Assembly: GCA_019414445.1 (NCBI GenBank)
Contig: DXMA01000009.1
Span: forward strand, 40,629-104,628
Source of the DNA: Collinsella sp.
Lineage (GTDB): Bacteria > Actinomycetota > Coriobacteriia > Coriobacteriales > Coriobacteriaceae
Direction of reading: 5' to 3'
Length of the DNA stretch: 64,000 nucleotides
A model generated the notes under the pieces. The model was given only the letters and a program-made list of their open reading frames with translations, did no database searches and was not told where the DNA came from. A program made the position numbers and the translations under genes. Shown piece by piece: positions 1-8,321 of this stretch. Within the stretch, counting starts at the first letter, position 1. The number at the start of each line of letters is the position of its first letter.

Positions 1-2
1 TT

Positions 3-1280
3 TCGTCGCTGCGCAAACTGGGCGTGAGCCTGCCGGTTCGCGGTGCGATCCTGCTGTTCTTTGCGTTTATGCCGATGTTCTCCAACTACGCGGCGTTGCT
101 CACCAAAGACGTGCTCTTTGCCGACGCGTTTTTGGTGCTGCTGGTACAGACCGTCAAGCTCGTGGCATGTGGCTTGCCCCGTCGTGATGCCAATGTCGAG
201 CGAGCGGGCGAGAAAGCCCCCGTGCTCTTTGCGCGCCACGACTGGCTGCTGCTCGCGCTGGCTGCTATGGGTTCCACGTTTCTGCGCAACGGCGGCCTTG
301 TGTTTCCCCTGGCGGCATGCGTAATCGCGGCGGCGTTTTGCGTATGGGACGCGCATGTGGCTCGTCGTGCAGTCAAGCAGGCTGGTGCTGCGCCTTCGGG
401 CGCCATCCCGCGTTTCCGCTGGGTGGGAGTTCTCGCGGTGCTCGCGCTCTGCCTTGCCTCTAATATGTACTTCACCAAGGTCTTTATGCCGGCGCACGAT
501 ATCACGCCTGGTTCCAAGCGCGAAATCCTCTCGATTCCGTTCCAACAGACGGCTCGTTTCGTCCAAAAGCACGACGGCCTCAACTCGGGCGTCAACCCTA
601 CGGTTAAGGAGGACGGCACTATCGTGGAGGCTCCTTGCGACGGTTCGGTGACCGACGAAGAGCGTGCCGTGATCGATCGCGTACTCAAGTACGAGAACCT
701 GGGCCTCCGCTACAACCCCGACAAGTCCGATGCCGTCAAGAACTGCTTTAACGAATACGCCTCGCAGGAGGACATCGATGCCTATTTTGAGGTATGGGCT
801 CAGATGTTTAAGAAGGATCCCGAGTGCTATATTTCGGCGCTTATCAATAACTACTATGGTTATTTTTATCCGAGCGCGCGCGATGCCTGGGTCTACAGCA
901 CGGCGCGTAGTGCCGAGATCATGGCGCGTCCCGACAACCTCAAGTACTTCGACTTCCATCCGGTTGACAGCAACGTGGTGCGCTGGTGCGACCACCTGAT
1001 CAATCTGTACCGTGTGGCGGTGCAGCGTATCCCGTTTATTTCGCTCACCATGAGCTCGGCCACCTATGTGTGGATCATGATCGCCGTGGTGGTCTACCTG
1101 CTGCGTCGTCATTCATGGCGTGCGCTGACAATCTGGGTGCCGCTGTTGGGCGTGCTCGCTGTGTGCCTGATTGGCCCGTGCAACGGATCGACCTACATGC
1201 GCTACCTGTACCCGGTCATTGCCTGCATGCCCTTCGCCATCGGCGCCACCGTTACCCGCAGCGACTTCCTCTGGTCCTAA
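3..1280 (+). CDS. C-terminal part of a multi-pass membrane protein, DUF6020-like (5' end outside window)
   Basis: The frame is open from the first bases of the window, so the GTG at 24 is not a convincing start and the gene very probably begins upstream. About 420 residues are visible. There are hydrophobic segments near residues 5-30, 75-105, 135-155, 335-365 and 370-410, with a roughly 170-residue polar, probably extracytoplasmic part between them. The patterns KDVLFADAF and FLRNGG resemble the DUF6020 group of integral membrane proteins, which look like glycosyltransferase-type membrane proteins. That assignment is from memory of family motifs. The biochemical role is unknown. A stem-loop of the GGGACAGG family follows directly after the stop. 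Confidence 0.65.
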   Translation, partial: SSLRKLGVSLPVRGAILLFFAFMPMFSNYAALLTKDVLFADAFLVLLVQTVKLVACGLPRRDANVERAGEKAPVLFARHDWLLLALAAMGSTFLRNGGLVFPLAACVIAAAFCVWDAHVARRAVKQAGAAPSGAIPRFRWVGVLAVLALCLASNMYFTKVFMPAHDITPGSKREILSIPFQQTARFVQKHDGLNSGVNPTVKEDGTIVEAPCDGSVTDEERAVIDRVLKYENLGLRYNPDKSDAVKNCFNEYASQEDIDAYFEVWAQMFKKDPECYISALINNYYGYFYPSARDAWVYSTARSAEIMARPDNLKYFDFHPVDSNVVRWCDHLINLYRVAVQRIPFISLTMSSATYVWIMIAVVVYLLRRHSWRALTIWVPLLGVLAVCLIGPCNGSTYMRYLYPVIACMPFAIGATVTRSDFLWS

Positions 1281-1281
1281 C

Positions 1282-1314
1282 TTGGTGCATTGGGGTCAGG
1301 TTACTTTGCACCAA
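1282..1314. repeat. GGGACAGG-family stem-loop, copy 1
   Basis: Arms TTGGTGCA (1282-1289) and TGCACCAA (1307-1314) enclose a loop containing GGGGTCAGGTTAC. It lies one base after the stop codon of the preceding gene. The same kind of loop core recurs at several other gene ends in the window with different stems. Confidence 0.6.
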
Positions 1315-1446
1315 AGGGTGGCATCATCACGACGCCTTCATTTTTTTGTTTATCTCACAGGCCAGTAGGTATATCATTTATAGCGTTTGTTTATATTGCC
1401 CGAGCATCTGCGCTGGGCTTTAGGTCGAAACCGATAGGAGACACGT

Positions 1447-2253
1447 ATGTCCGGACACTCTAAGTGGGCCACAACCAAGCATCGTAAGGGCGCGCAGGAC
1501 GCCAAGCGTTCCGCCCTCTTCTCCAAGCTCAGCCGCAACATCACTGTTGCTGCCCGTCTCGGCGGTGACCCGCTGCCCGAGAACAACGCCAGCCTCGCCG
1601 CTGCCGTTGCCAAGGCTAAGGCTCAGTCCATGCCCAAGGACAAGATCAAGTCCGCTATCGACAAGGCTTTTGGTTCGGGTGCCGATGCTGCCGTCTACGA
1701 GAACATCGTGTACGAGGGCTACGGTCCCGCCGGTGTCGCCGTCTACGTCGACTGCCTGACCGACAACCGCAACCGTACCGCCGCCGATGTCCGTTCCGCT
1801 TTCTCCCACGCTGGTGGCAACCTGGGCACTTCCGGCTCCGTCGCCTTCCAGTTTGAGCGCAAGGGCCAGATCGTCGTTGCCAAGGAGATCCTGGACGAGA
1901 ACGCCAAGAAGGAGACCATGATCGCCAACGGTGCTGCCGGTGACGAGGATGAGTTCATGATGGCCATCGCCGAGGCCGGTGGCGAAGACTACGAGGACGC
2001 CGGCGAGGAGTGGATCGTCTGGACTACTGCCAACGAAGTCATGGCTGTCTCCAAGGCGCTCGAGGAGCAGGGCGTCCAGGTCAAGGGCTCCGAGACCACC
2101 ATGGTCCCGACCACCCCGACCGAGGTCTCCGGCGCCGACGCCAAGAAGGTCCAGCGCCTCATCGACCGTCTTGAGGAGCTCGACGACGTCCAGGATGTTT
2201 ACAGCACCATGGACATGACCGACGAGGTCATCGCTGCCCTCGAGGAGGAGTAG
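1447..2253 (+). CDS. yebC: YebC/PmpR family regulatory protein
   Basis: The N-terminus (MSGHSKWATTKHRKGAQDA) is the hallmark of the YebC/PmpR family. Members have been described as DNA-binding regulators, and some more recently as ribosome-associated factors that relieve stalling. The protein has 268 residues, a little longer than the usual 240-250; the extra length is an acidic segment around residues 155-195 (DEDEF, EDYEDAGEE). An AGGAG-type ribosome binding site precedes the ATG. A terminator follows. It is not next to ruvABC as in many bacteria, so context does not narrow its role. Confidence 0.93.
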   Translation: MSGHSKWATTKHRKGAQDAKRSALFSKLSRNITVAARLGGDPLPENNASLAAAVAKAKAQSMPKDKIKSAIDKAFGSGADAAVYENIVYEGYGPAGVAVYVDCLTDNRNRTAADVRSAFSHAGGNLGTSGSVAFQFERKGQIVVAKEILDENAKKETMIANGAAGDEDEFMMAIAEAGGEDYEDAGEEWIVWTTANEVMAVSKALEEQGVQVKGSETTMVPTTPTEVSGADAKKVQRLIDRLEELDDVQDVYSTMDMTDEVIAALEEE

Positions 2254-2322
2254 CGCCCGCACGGGTTAAGCCGTGCATATCTGGGCATAATGAAGCGAGC
2301 ATGCAAGCCTCGTGGAATAGAT

Positions 2323-2364
2323 GAGCCGGATCCGCGTGCGTAGAGCACCGGACCCGGCTCTTTT
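2323..2364 (+). terminator. Rho-independent terminator after yebC
   Basis: Arms GAGCCGGATCCG (2323-2334) and CGGACCCGGCTC (2349-2360) form a GC-rich stem followed by TTTT. The adjoining TTTTATAATG could also hold a -10 box (TATAAT, 2364-2369) for the next operon, but I see no good -35. Confidence 0.8.
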
Positions 2365-2419
2365 ATAATGATGCGAACCGTTTTGCATTTCGAGAGCCGA
2401 GATTTGAAGGGAGCGCCGC

Positions 2420-2965
2420 GTGCGCGTACTCAAACGAGCCCTAGCGATCGTGTACCTTGCCGCCACCATCGTGGCGCTGGGTACGCTTGTCTGCCAGTTT
2501 TGGGGGCCGTATACGTATCGCTTTATGCTGCTGATGCGCGACCCCATGCCGCGTATCGTCGTCACGGCGTGCGGCGGAGTTGTGGCGATCGGCGTGTTGG
2601 CAAGCTTCTTCCGCCTGATGTTTGCTCGTCGCGAGCCGTCCTGCGTGCATCCGGCGGGGGAGCGCAATATCGAGGTTACCCTTGCGGCGCTTTCTTCGTG
2701 TGCCAGGGCTGCTGCTGAGCGCGACGACCGCGTGATGGTCGAGCATGTCGAGGCCCGCGTCCAAGGCTCCGACGATTCGCACGTCCGTTTTAAGGTCGAG
2801 GCCATCGCGCTCGATGATAAGGACGTTGCCGCTCTTGCCACCTCGATGCAGCAGCGCATCGAGAAGGCCTGCGACACCATGCTCGGCACGCCGGGTACGA
2901 CCGCGCGTGTCCGTTTTTTGCCGTCCAAGACTACCGTCCAGACCGTGGAGGTTTCCGGTGAGTGA
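2420..2965 (+). CDS. amaP: AmaP-like alkaline shock response membrane anchor protein
   Basis: A 181-residue protein starting at GTG. Two hydrophobic segments lie near residues 7-30 and 45-65, followed by a soluble C-terminal part. Size, topology and position directly before DUF2273 and Asp23 genes match AmaP, the membrane anchor that recruits Asp23 to the membrane in Firmicutes. The sequence is divergent, so the name rests mostly on context. Its stop overlaps the next start by 8 bp, suggesting translational coupling. Confidence 0.72.
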   Translation: MRVLKRALAIVYLAATIVALGTLVCQFWGPYTYRFMLLMRDPMPRIVVTACGGVVAIGVLASFFRLMFARREPSCVHPAGERNIEVTLAALSSCARAAAERDDRVMVEHVEARVQGSDDSHVRFKVEAIALDDKDVAALATSMQQRIEKACDTMLGTPGTTARVRFLPSKTTVQTVEVSGE

Positions 2966-3335
2966 TACCAATCAAGATAAGACCGCTCGTACGCCGCGCC
3001 TGACGATTGACCAGAGCGCTACGCCGGCGAGCGAACCTGTTGATTCCAAAGCAGAGGCAACCGAGTTACAAGACGCGGCAGCCGCGGATTTTGACGAGGC
3101 TATGGGTCTCATCAAGGGTACGGGCGCTGCCATCTGGAGCTATGCTGTGCGTCATCCCAACACCACGCTCGGTGCCGTCGCCGGCTTTATCCTTGCCGTG
3201 TTGGTGCTCACGTTGGGCCTGTGGGATACGCTCGTCATTGCATTCTTCGTGCTGATCGGCGCCGTGATCGGTCAAATTCGCGACGGCGAGAACGGGATCG
3301 TCAACTTCTTCGGCCGTCTGTTTAGCGGCCGCTAA
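2958..3335 (+). CDS. DUF2273 family small membrane protein
   Basis: The GTG at 2958 overlaps the end of the amaP-like gene, giving 125 residues; an in-frame extension upstream would lie wholly inside amaP and is rejected. The N-terminal half is polar. The C-terminal half has the DUF2273 pattern: two close hydrophobic stretches (GAVAGFILAVLVLTLGLWDT and a following helix), then GQIRDGENGIVNFFGRLF. DUF2273 proteins co-occur with Asp23 and AmaP and are thought to help anchor the complex. The N-terminal extension of about 60 residues is longer than in the minimal family. Confidence 0.8.
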   Translation: MSDTNQDKTARTPRLTIDQSATPASEPVDSKAEATELQDAAAADFDEAMGLIKGTGAAIWSYAVRHPNTTLGAVAGFILAVLVLTLGLWDTLVIAFFVLIGAVIGQIRDGENGIVNFFGRLFSGR

Positions 3336-3379
3336 TATGTATTCGACTGTCGCATCCGCGGCAGGCATAAGGAGGAACC

Positions 3380-3901
3380 ATGGCTTTTAATACGAAGGTC
3401 GATGTAGCCGATACCGAGCTCGAGGAGAACGAGGCGGTCGTCGCCGAAGCTGAGGATGTAGAACTCGAAGGTCAGTCCCTCGCCGAGACAGAGGCCGAGC
3501 CCGATGCGGATGAGGATGACGAGGAAACGGACGAGTCCGAGGACTCGCTGACTTATTCCAACGGCGTGATCGAGAAGATCGTTGCCATGGCCACCCGCGA
3601 GGTTCCGCACGTTCTGGGCATGAAGGGTAACCTCATGCACTTTGTTCAGGAGCAGTTTGGTGCCGAGAATCTGACCAAGGGCGTGACGGTCGAGGTCACC
3701 GATGACAATCGCGTGGTCGTCAACATCTCCGTCATCATCGAGTACGGCGCCTATGCGCCCGCGATCTTCGACGATGTCAAGGCACGTGTCACCGAGCGTC
3801 TTGCCGCGATGACTGGCCTTGAGGTGGCGGGCGTCAACCTGCGTATCGAGGACGTCATCACCCCCGAGGAGTACGAGCACCGTACCAGCCAGCACGAATA
3901 A
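3380..3901 (+). CDS. asp23: Asp23/Gls24 family envelope stress response protein
   Basis: 173 residues. The first about 55 are strongly acidic (runs such as EPDADEDDEETDESEDS); the Asp23 domain follows, with SNGVIEKIVAMATREVPHVLG and VEVTDDNRVVVNISVIIEYG. The family forms an abundant membrane-associated layer linked to cell-wall stress. AAGGAGG sits just before the ATG. It closes the amaP-DUF2273-asp23 cluster and is followed by a repeat stem-loop and a terminator. Confidence 0.9.
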   Translation: MAFNTKVDVADTELEENEAVVAEAEDVELEGQSLAETEAEPDADEDDEETDESEDSLTYSNGVIEKIVAMATREVPHVLGMKGNLMHFVQEQFGAENLTKGVTVEVTDDNRVVVNISVIIEYGAYAPAIFDDVKARVTERLAAMTGLEVAGVNLRIEDVITPEEYEHRTSQHE

Positions 3902-3934
3902 CCTTCCAAAAAGAGACAGGTTTGTTTTGGCAGG
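3902..3934. repeat. GGGACAGG-family stem-loop, copy 2
   Basis: Arms CCTTCCAAAA (3902-3911) and TTTTGGCAGG (3925-3934) have one mismatch; the loop carries GAGACAGGTTTG. It starts one base after the asp23 stop and is nearly identical to the copy at 30106-30138 and to the inverted copy at 60905-60937. Confidence 0.75.
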
Positions 3935-3953
3935 TTTTATCAGCGAAAACGTT

Positions 3954-3996
3954 AAACGGCCGACCGCGCAAGCAAAAGCGTGGCCGGCCGTTTTTG
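3954..3996 (+). terminator. Rho-independent terminator after asp23
   Basis: AAACGGCCGACC (3954-3965) pairs with GGCCGGCCGTTT (3982-3993) with one wobble, followed by a T tract. Confidence 0.85.
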
Positions 3997-4107
3997 TACG
4001 CTCCCGATGTAGTCATACCGCTCGTCTAACTAGGGGTTGCAATCCCCACGTTCCGCGTTACTCTAATGGGCGCATTGTTTCCAAATTGTTAACGAGGGGT
4101 TGCCGTA

Positions 4108-5130
4108 ATGGCCGACGAGCACGAAACAGAAAGCAAGGCATGGGCAATTGAGGCCGCTGCGGCAGAAGCGGCGTCGCGTGCTGCCGAGGAGGTGCATCGT
4201 CCTCCCGTAGTGCCGATGGAGCGCGTGGTCGATCGCGATGTTATCGAGCGGGGCGAGCGCGCTGGTCGCAAGCGCAGCCAGGAGCCGGGCTTTCCGCGCT
4301 TTTTTGCCGAGCTCAATTTGGGCCTGATCCTCACGGCCTTTGCCATCGTTGCGTTTAAAACACCTAATCACTTTGCTTTTGGCGGCACCTCGGGCGTGTC
4401 GGTCATTCTGTCCACGCTGTTCCCGACCCTGCCCGTCGGCGTCTTTATGTGGATTATCAATGCGGTGCTCGTCATCCTGGGCTTTATCTTTTTGGAGCGC
4501 AAGGCAATCCTGTGGAGTGTCTTTGCCTCGTTTGCGCTGTCCGCCTATGTTTCGCTGTTTGAGCTCTTTATTCCGACCGATGTCTCGATGACGGGCGATA
4601 TGTGGCTCGACCTGTGCTTTGCCGTGATTCTGCCGGCGCTCGGCAGCGCCATCGTCTTTGATATTGGTGCCTCGACGGGCGGCACGGACATCCTCGCCAT
4701 GATCCTCAAACGCCGCACGACGCTCGAGATTGGCCGCGCCCTGCTGTTGGTCGATATCGGCATTGTGACCATCGCGGCCTTCTTGTACGGGCCGCGCGTC
4801 GGTCTGTATTGCGTGCTTGGCCTGTTTGCCAAGACGCTCGTGGTCGACAAGGCCATCGAGAGCATTCACCTGCGCAAAGTCTGCACGGTCATTTGTTCCG
4901 AGCCCCTTAAGGTCGAGGAGTTTATCGTCAAACATCTCAACCGCACGGCGACTATCAGCCGCGGCTACGGCGCCTTCTCGGGCAAGTGCGTGACGGTGAT
5001 CATGAGCGTGCTGAGTCGTCGCGAGGCCGTGCAGCTGCGTCGCTACGCTCGCGAGATCGATCCGGGTGCCTTTATCACGATCGTCGACAGCTCCGAGATC
5101 GTCGGCAAGGGTTTCCGCGGAACGAACTAA
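4108..5130 (+). CDS. YitT family membrane protein with C-terminal DUF2179 domain
   Basis: 340 residues. After an approximately 65-residue charged N-terminus come five to six transmembrane segments typical of YitT/DUF161, including NHFAFGGTSGVSVIL and GASTGGTDILAMILKRRT. A soluble DUF2179 domain follows near residues 250-330 (RKVCTVICSEPLKVEEFIV, TATISRGYGAFSGK). The family is widespread, with several paralogs per genome in many Gram-positives; its transported substrate is not firmly known. GAGGGG lies at suitable distance before the ATG. It is a single-gene unit. Confidence 0.88.
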   Translation: MADEHETESKAWAIEAAAAEAASRAAEEVHRPPVVPMERVVDRDVIERGERAGRKRSQEPGFPRFFAELNLGLILTAFAIVAFKTPNHFAFGGTSGVSVILSTLFPTLPVGVFMWIINAVLVILGFIFLERKAILWSVFASFALSAYVSLFELFIPTDVSMTGDMWLDLCFAVILPALGSAIVFDIGASTGGTDILAMILKRRTTLEIGRALLLVDIGIVTIAAFLYGPRVGLYCVLGLFAKTLVVDKAIESIHLRKVCTVICSEPLKVEEFIVKHLNRTATISRGYGAFSGKCVTVIMSVLSRREAVQLRRYAREIDPGAFITIVDSSEIVGKGFRGTN

Positions 5131-5280
5131 CGCGGTCGAGCTTATCAAACAATCGAATAGCGCCCTGCGCATTGCAAATGCGTCATGTTGGAGTATTTGT
5201 CCCCACATTGGGTGATAATGATGCCAAAGACATCGTTTGCGATCCAGATGATTCGCTCAAGATACGAAGGGATGATCTCG

Positions 5281-6549
5281 ATGTTCTGTTCGCAGCGTGG
5301 TGCCCCCATGGGCGACAACGATAAGTTCTGTGGTGCGTGTGGTGCCCCCAATGCCGGTGCCGCAGCCTCTGCCCCTCAGGGTCAGCCCCAGCAGTTTGTT
5401 CCGCAACCGCCCGTGGCGAATGCGTCCAAGGGCTGTGTGGCTCAGGCGTTTGAGGACATGACCAAGACGCCGGGCGTGCTGCAGCGCGTGTGCCAGATCG
5501 CCTTTTTGCCGGCGCTGATTTGTGTTGTGTCGGTGCTCGTGCTGTTCATTCCCGTTATCGGCGGTATCGCGGCTGCCATCGGCTTTTTGGCAGCTTGCAT
5601 TGCGAGCGTGTGTGGTTCCGGCTTTGGTATTGAGTGGGGTCGCGATCTGTCGCTCAAGGTTGATGACGGTATGGATCGTCCACTCATGCGTTCCACGTCG
5701 TTTGGCCTCGGAGTCTTTTCGAGCGTTATCTCGGTCGTGCTCGAGGTTATCGCTGCCATTCCCGTTATCGGTGTAGTGCTTTCGCTGGTGGAGAGCGTGG
5801 TAATTGGCGCCGCGGGCTCGTATTCGTATTACGGCTCTTATGCACTCGAGGCAGCGCTGTTCGGCTCGCTTGGCCTGCTTGTCCTGGCTATGATTGCCAC
5901 GGCGGTCTTGGGGGTCTTCTTTAAGATGTTCGCCGACATTGCCGTGATGCACTTTGCGGTGACCGGTCGTGTCGAGAGCGCGTTTTCGCTCGATAAGGTC
6001 TGGGCGGCCTTTAAGCACAACAAGACCAAACTGTTCTGCGCTTCGTTCCTTCCCGAGTTTTTGACGGGCCTGGTCGCCAACGTTGTCACCTGGATCCTGA
6101 CGTTCGTCTTTGGCACCATTGCCTCTGTCGGTATGTATAGCTACTACTACCGTCCTACGGCTATTGAGGCGCTTGTTACCGGCGGTGGCATCACGCTCGT
6201 ATTGTTCTTGGTGCTGACGGCGTTTGTCACGGTATTCCTCACGGTCTTTGGCAAGATGCTCAAGCACCGTGCCGTTGGCTATTGGGTTGCGCGCTACGCA
6301 AGCGAGTGGGCCGACGAGGACAAGGACGACGTCCTGACTTTTGTGCTGCCGTTTGAGAAGAAGTCTGCTCCGGCTGGTTTTAGCGCCGACGCAGCGCCCG
6401 TATCCGATTCCGCTGCGGCGCCGGCGCCTGCGCCCGAGCCCGAGCCCGAGCCCGTGCCTGAGCCTGAGCCTGAGGCTGAGCCCGCGCCCGTGCCTGAGCC
6501 CGAGCCCGAGCCTGCACCAAGCTCCGACGAGGACCCGCAGGACGAGTAG
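5281..6549 (+). CDS. Zinc-ribbon-headed multi-pass membrane protein, DUF4013-like, with Pro-Glu tail
   Basis: I chose ATG 5281 because GAAGG lies 10 bases upstream and the protein then begins directly with the ribbon MFCSQRGAPMGDNDKFCGACG. The frame is open further upstream to 5185 but without support. Cysteines at residues 3, 17 and 20 remain; the fourth expected at residue 6 is arginine (CGT instead of TGT). About six hydrophobic segments follow, with a DUF4013-like arrangement (MHFAVTGRVESAFSLDKVW). The last about 50 residues are Pro-Glu repeats (EPEPEPEPVPEPEPEAEP). Function unknown; the ribbon may be non-functional for zinc. Confidence 0.75.
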   Translation: MFCSQRGAPMGDNDKFCGACGAPNAGAAASAPQGQPQQFVPQPPVANASKGCVAQAFEDMTKTPGVLQRVCQIAFLPALICVVSVLVLFIPVIGGIAAAIGFLAACIASVCGSGFGIEWGRDLSLKVDDGMDRPLMRSTSFGLGVFSSVISVVLEVIAAIPVIGVVLSLVESVVIGAAGSYSYYGSYALEAALFGSLGLLVLAMIATAVLGVFFKMFADIAVMHFAVTGRVESAFSLDKVWAAFKHNKTKLFCASFLPEFLTGLVANVVTWILTFVFGTIASVGMYSYYYRPTAIEALVTGGGITLVLFLVLTAFVTVFLTVFGKMLKHRAVGYWVARYASEWADEDKDDVLTFVLPFEKKSAPAGFSADAAPVSDSAAAPAPAPEPEPEPVPEPEPEAEPAPVPEPEPEPAPSSDEDPQDE

Positions 6550-6560
6550 CCCTGCCGCCT

Positions 6561-6596
6561 GCCATTTGGGGACGGGGTAGAAACGGTAGAAATGGC
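6561..6596. repeat. GGGACAGG-family stem-loop, variant copy
   Basis: Arms GCCATTT (6561-6567) and AAATGGC (6590-6596) enclose GGGGACGGGGTAG. Short stem, but placement just after a stop codon and the GGGGAC core match the other copies. Confidence 0.5.
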
Positions 6597-6608
6597 GCTT
6601 GACAAATG

Positions 6609-6646
6609 AGCGGGGGCGGACGTGTCGAAACGTCCGCCCCCGCTTT
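6609..6646. terminator. Bidirectional terminator between convergent genes
   Basis: AGCGGGGGCGGACG and CGTCCGCCCCCGCT form a 14-bp perfect stem with an 8-base loop, flanked by TTT on the plus side and A-rich sequence on the other. It separates the convergent zinc-ribbon and M20 genes. Confidence 0.8.
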
Positions 6647-6689
6647 GATATCGCGATGTGGCTATGACTGCGAGATGGCCGCGAATCGA

Positions 6690-8153
6690 CTACTCGCCGC
6701 GCTTCTCCTCGCGGCGAGCGGCGGCACGTGCATCGTGGATGCCCTTGATCGCGGCATGGCGTGCCGTGCGGGCGTCATGGATGGCGTCGCGAGCCTCGGC
6801 GGTCGTTGCCTTGGCAGAGCGCAACTTGGCGGCCAGGTCGGGGTTGGTTTCGGCGACCGCGGTGATCGCGGGGCCGTCGAGCTCCTCTTGCGTGGGCTCG
6901 GCCAAAAAGTCGATGGCATACTGGGCGGCCACCATGGAGCCCTTTGCCAGCACAGTCTCGTCGATCTTGTAGAAGCAGGAATGTTGGGCGTACGTGGCGC
7001 CAATCTTGGGGTTGCGCGTACCTACAAAGGCGAGCACGCCCGGTACACGGCGCAGGTACTCCGAAAAATCCTCGCCCGAAAGTGTGCCGCGATAATGGCC
7101 TTCGCCGGCTGCACCCAGGCACTTGACCACGGCCTGACGACAACGCTCGCTCGAGGCGGCATCGTTTTCGACCTTATAATTGGCGATGGTGTAGTCGGTG
7201 AGCTCTGCCTCGGCGCCCAAGGCGGCCGCGGTATGCTCCACGATGCGGCGCATGAGCTCCGGCATTTCCTCGTGGGTCGAATCTCCGTAGGTGCGCACCG
7301 TGCCGGCGAGGTAGGCCGTGCCGGCGATAACGTTGCGCGCGGTGCCGCCGTGCAGCTCGCCGACGGTAATGACGGCCGGCTCGTAGGGGCTGATCTCGCG
7401 CGAAACGATGGTCTGCAGGGCATTGACGATCTCGGCGGCCACCATAACGGCGTCGTGGCCGCGCTGGGGCATGGCACCGTGGCATGAGGTGCCGCGTACG
7501 TCGATGCGGAACCAGTCGGTGTTGGCCATGCGTGGACCGGGCTCGCAGCTTACGGTGCCGGCATCGACCTCGCTCCAGATATGCGCGGCGTAGGCGCCAT
7601 CGACGCCGTCGAGCACACCTGTGCCGATCATGAGCTTGGCGCCCTGGCCGTTTTCCTCGCTGGGCTGGAAGACGACGCGGACTTCGCCGTGGATGTCGTC
7701 GGTCATATGGCGCAGGATTTGCAGCGTGCCGAGCATCATGGCGATATGGCAGTCGTGGCCGCAGGCGTGCATGCAGCCCTCGTTGACGCTGGCAAACTCC
7801 TCGCCGGTCTGCTCGGTGACGGGCAGGGCGTCGATGTCGGCGCGCAGCAGGATGCGGCGGCGTGGCGTGCCGTCCTCGCGATAGGCATCCGGCGCGGTAC
7901 CGCGAAGCGTTGCCACCAAGCCGGTCTTGAGCGGACGCTCGTAGGGGATATTCATGGCGTCGAGCTGGTTGGCGATGTCGGAGGTCGTGCGCTCCTCGGC
8001 AAGGCTCAGCTCCGGGTGCTTATGGAAGTGCCGGCGCTGCTTGATGATATAGGGTTCAAACTCGGTAGCGATATCTTTGATGGCTGCGGTGACGTCGTCA
8101 GCCGCGCGAGCCTCGGTCGCCGCCATAATCTGCTGTGCCTTGGTCTTCGTCAT
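6690..8153 (-). CDS. M20 family amidohydrolase/metallopeptidase with C-terminal helical extension
   Basis: The start at 8153 (MTKTKAQQIM) has AAGGAG nine bases upstream; the open frame further upstream runs through the divergent neighbour and is rejected. 487 residues. M20D signatures: LLRADIDALP (residues 102-111), HACGHD (129-134) and PSEEN (164-168), plus the C-terminal QHSCFYKIDE. The domain hydrolyses N-acyl or carbamoyl amino acid amides or small peptides. About 60 extra residues after the catalytic core are Ala/Arg-rich and predicted helical. It is divergent to a second amidohydrolase gene, so both may salvage related substrates. Confidence 0.87.
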   Translation of the reverse strand: MTKTKAQQIMAATEARAADDVTAAIKDIATEFEPYIIKQRRHFHKHPELSLAEERTTSDIANQLDAMNIPYERPLKTGLVATLRGTAPDAYREDGTPRRRILLRADIDALPVTEQTGEEFASVNEGCMHACGHDCHIAMMLGTLQILRHMTDDIHGEVRVVFQPSEENGQGAKLMIGTGVLDGVDGAYAAHIWSEVDAGTVSCEPGPRMANTDWFRIDVRGTSCHGAMPQRGHDAVMVAAEIVNALQTIVSREISPYEPAVITVGELHGGTARNVIAGTAYLAGTVRTYGDSTHEEMPELMRRIVEHTAAALGAEAELTDYTIANYKVENDAASSERCRQAVVKCLGAAGEGHYRGTLSGEDFSEYLRRVPGVLAFVGTRNPKIGATYAQHSCFYKIDETVLAKGSMVAAQYAIDFLAEPTQEELDGPAITAVAETNPDLAAKLRSAKATTAEARDAIHDARTARHAAIKGIHDARAAARREEKRGE

Positions 8154-8321
8154 GGTCGATTTGCTCCTTGCTGGGTTGATCGCAAAATCGTACAGGCTCT
8201 CTCCAGTATGCCACCTGCCGCTAGGGCTGGTAAAGTTGCCGTTTGCCGCTTGGGGTTTTGTTGCAAGGGCGGGGGAGTACACTCGGGGGTGTTGAATTTC
8301 CTGCCAGAGATGGGGATGCCC

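Noticed and set aside
7581..8321. N-terminal extension of the YtcJ-like protein
   Set aside because: It lies over the M20 gene on the other strand and precedes the natural start of the family.
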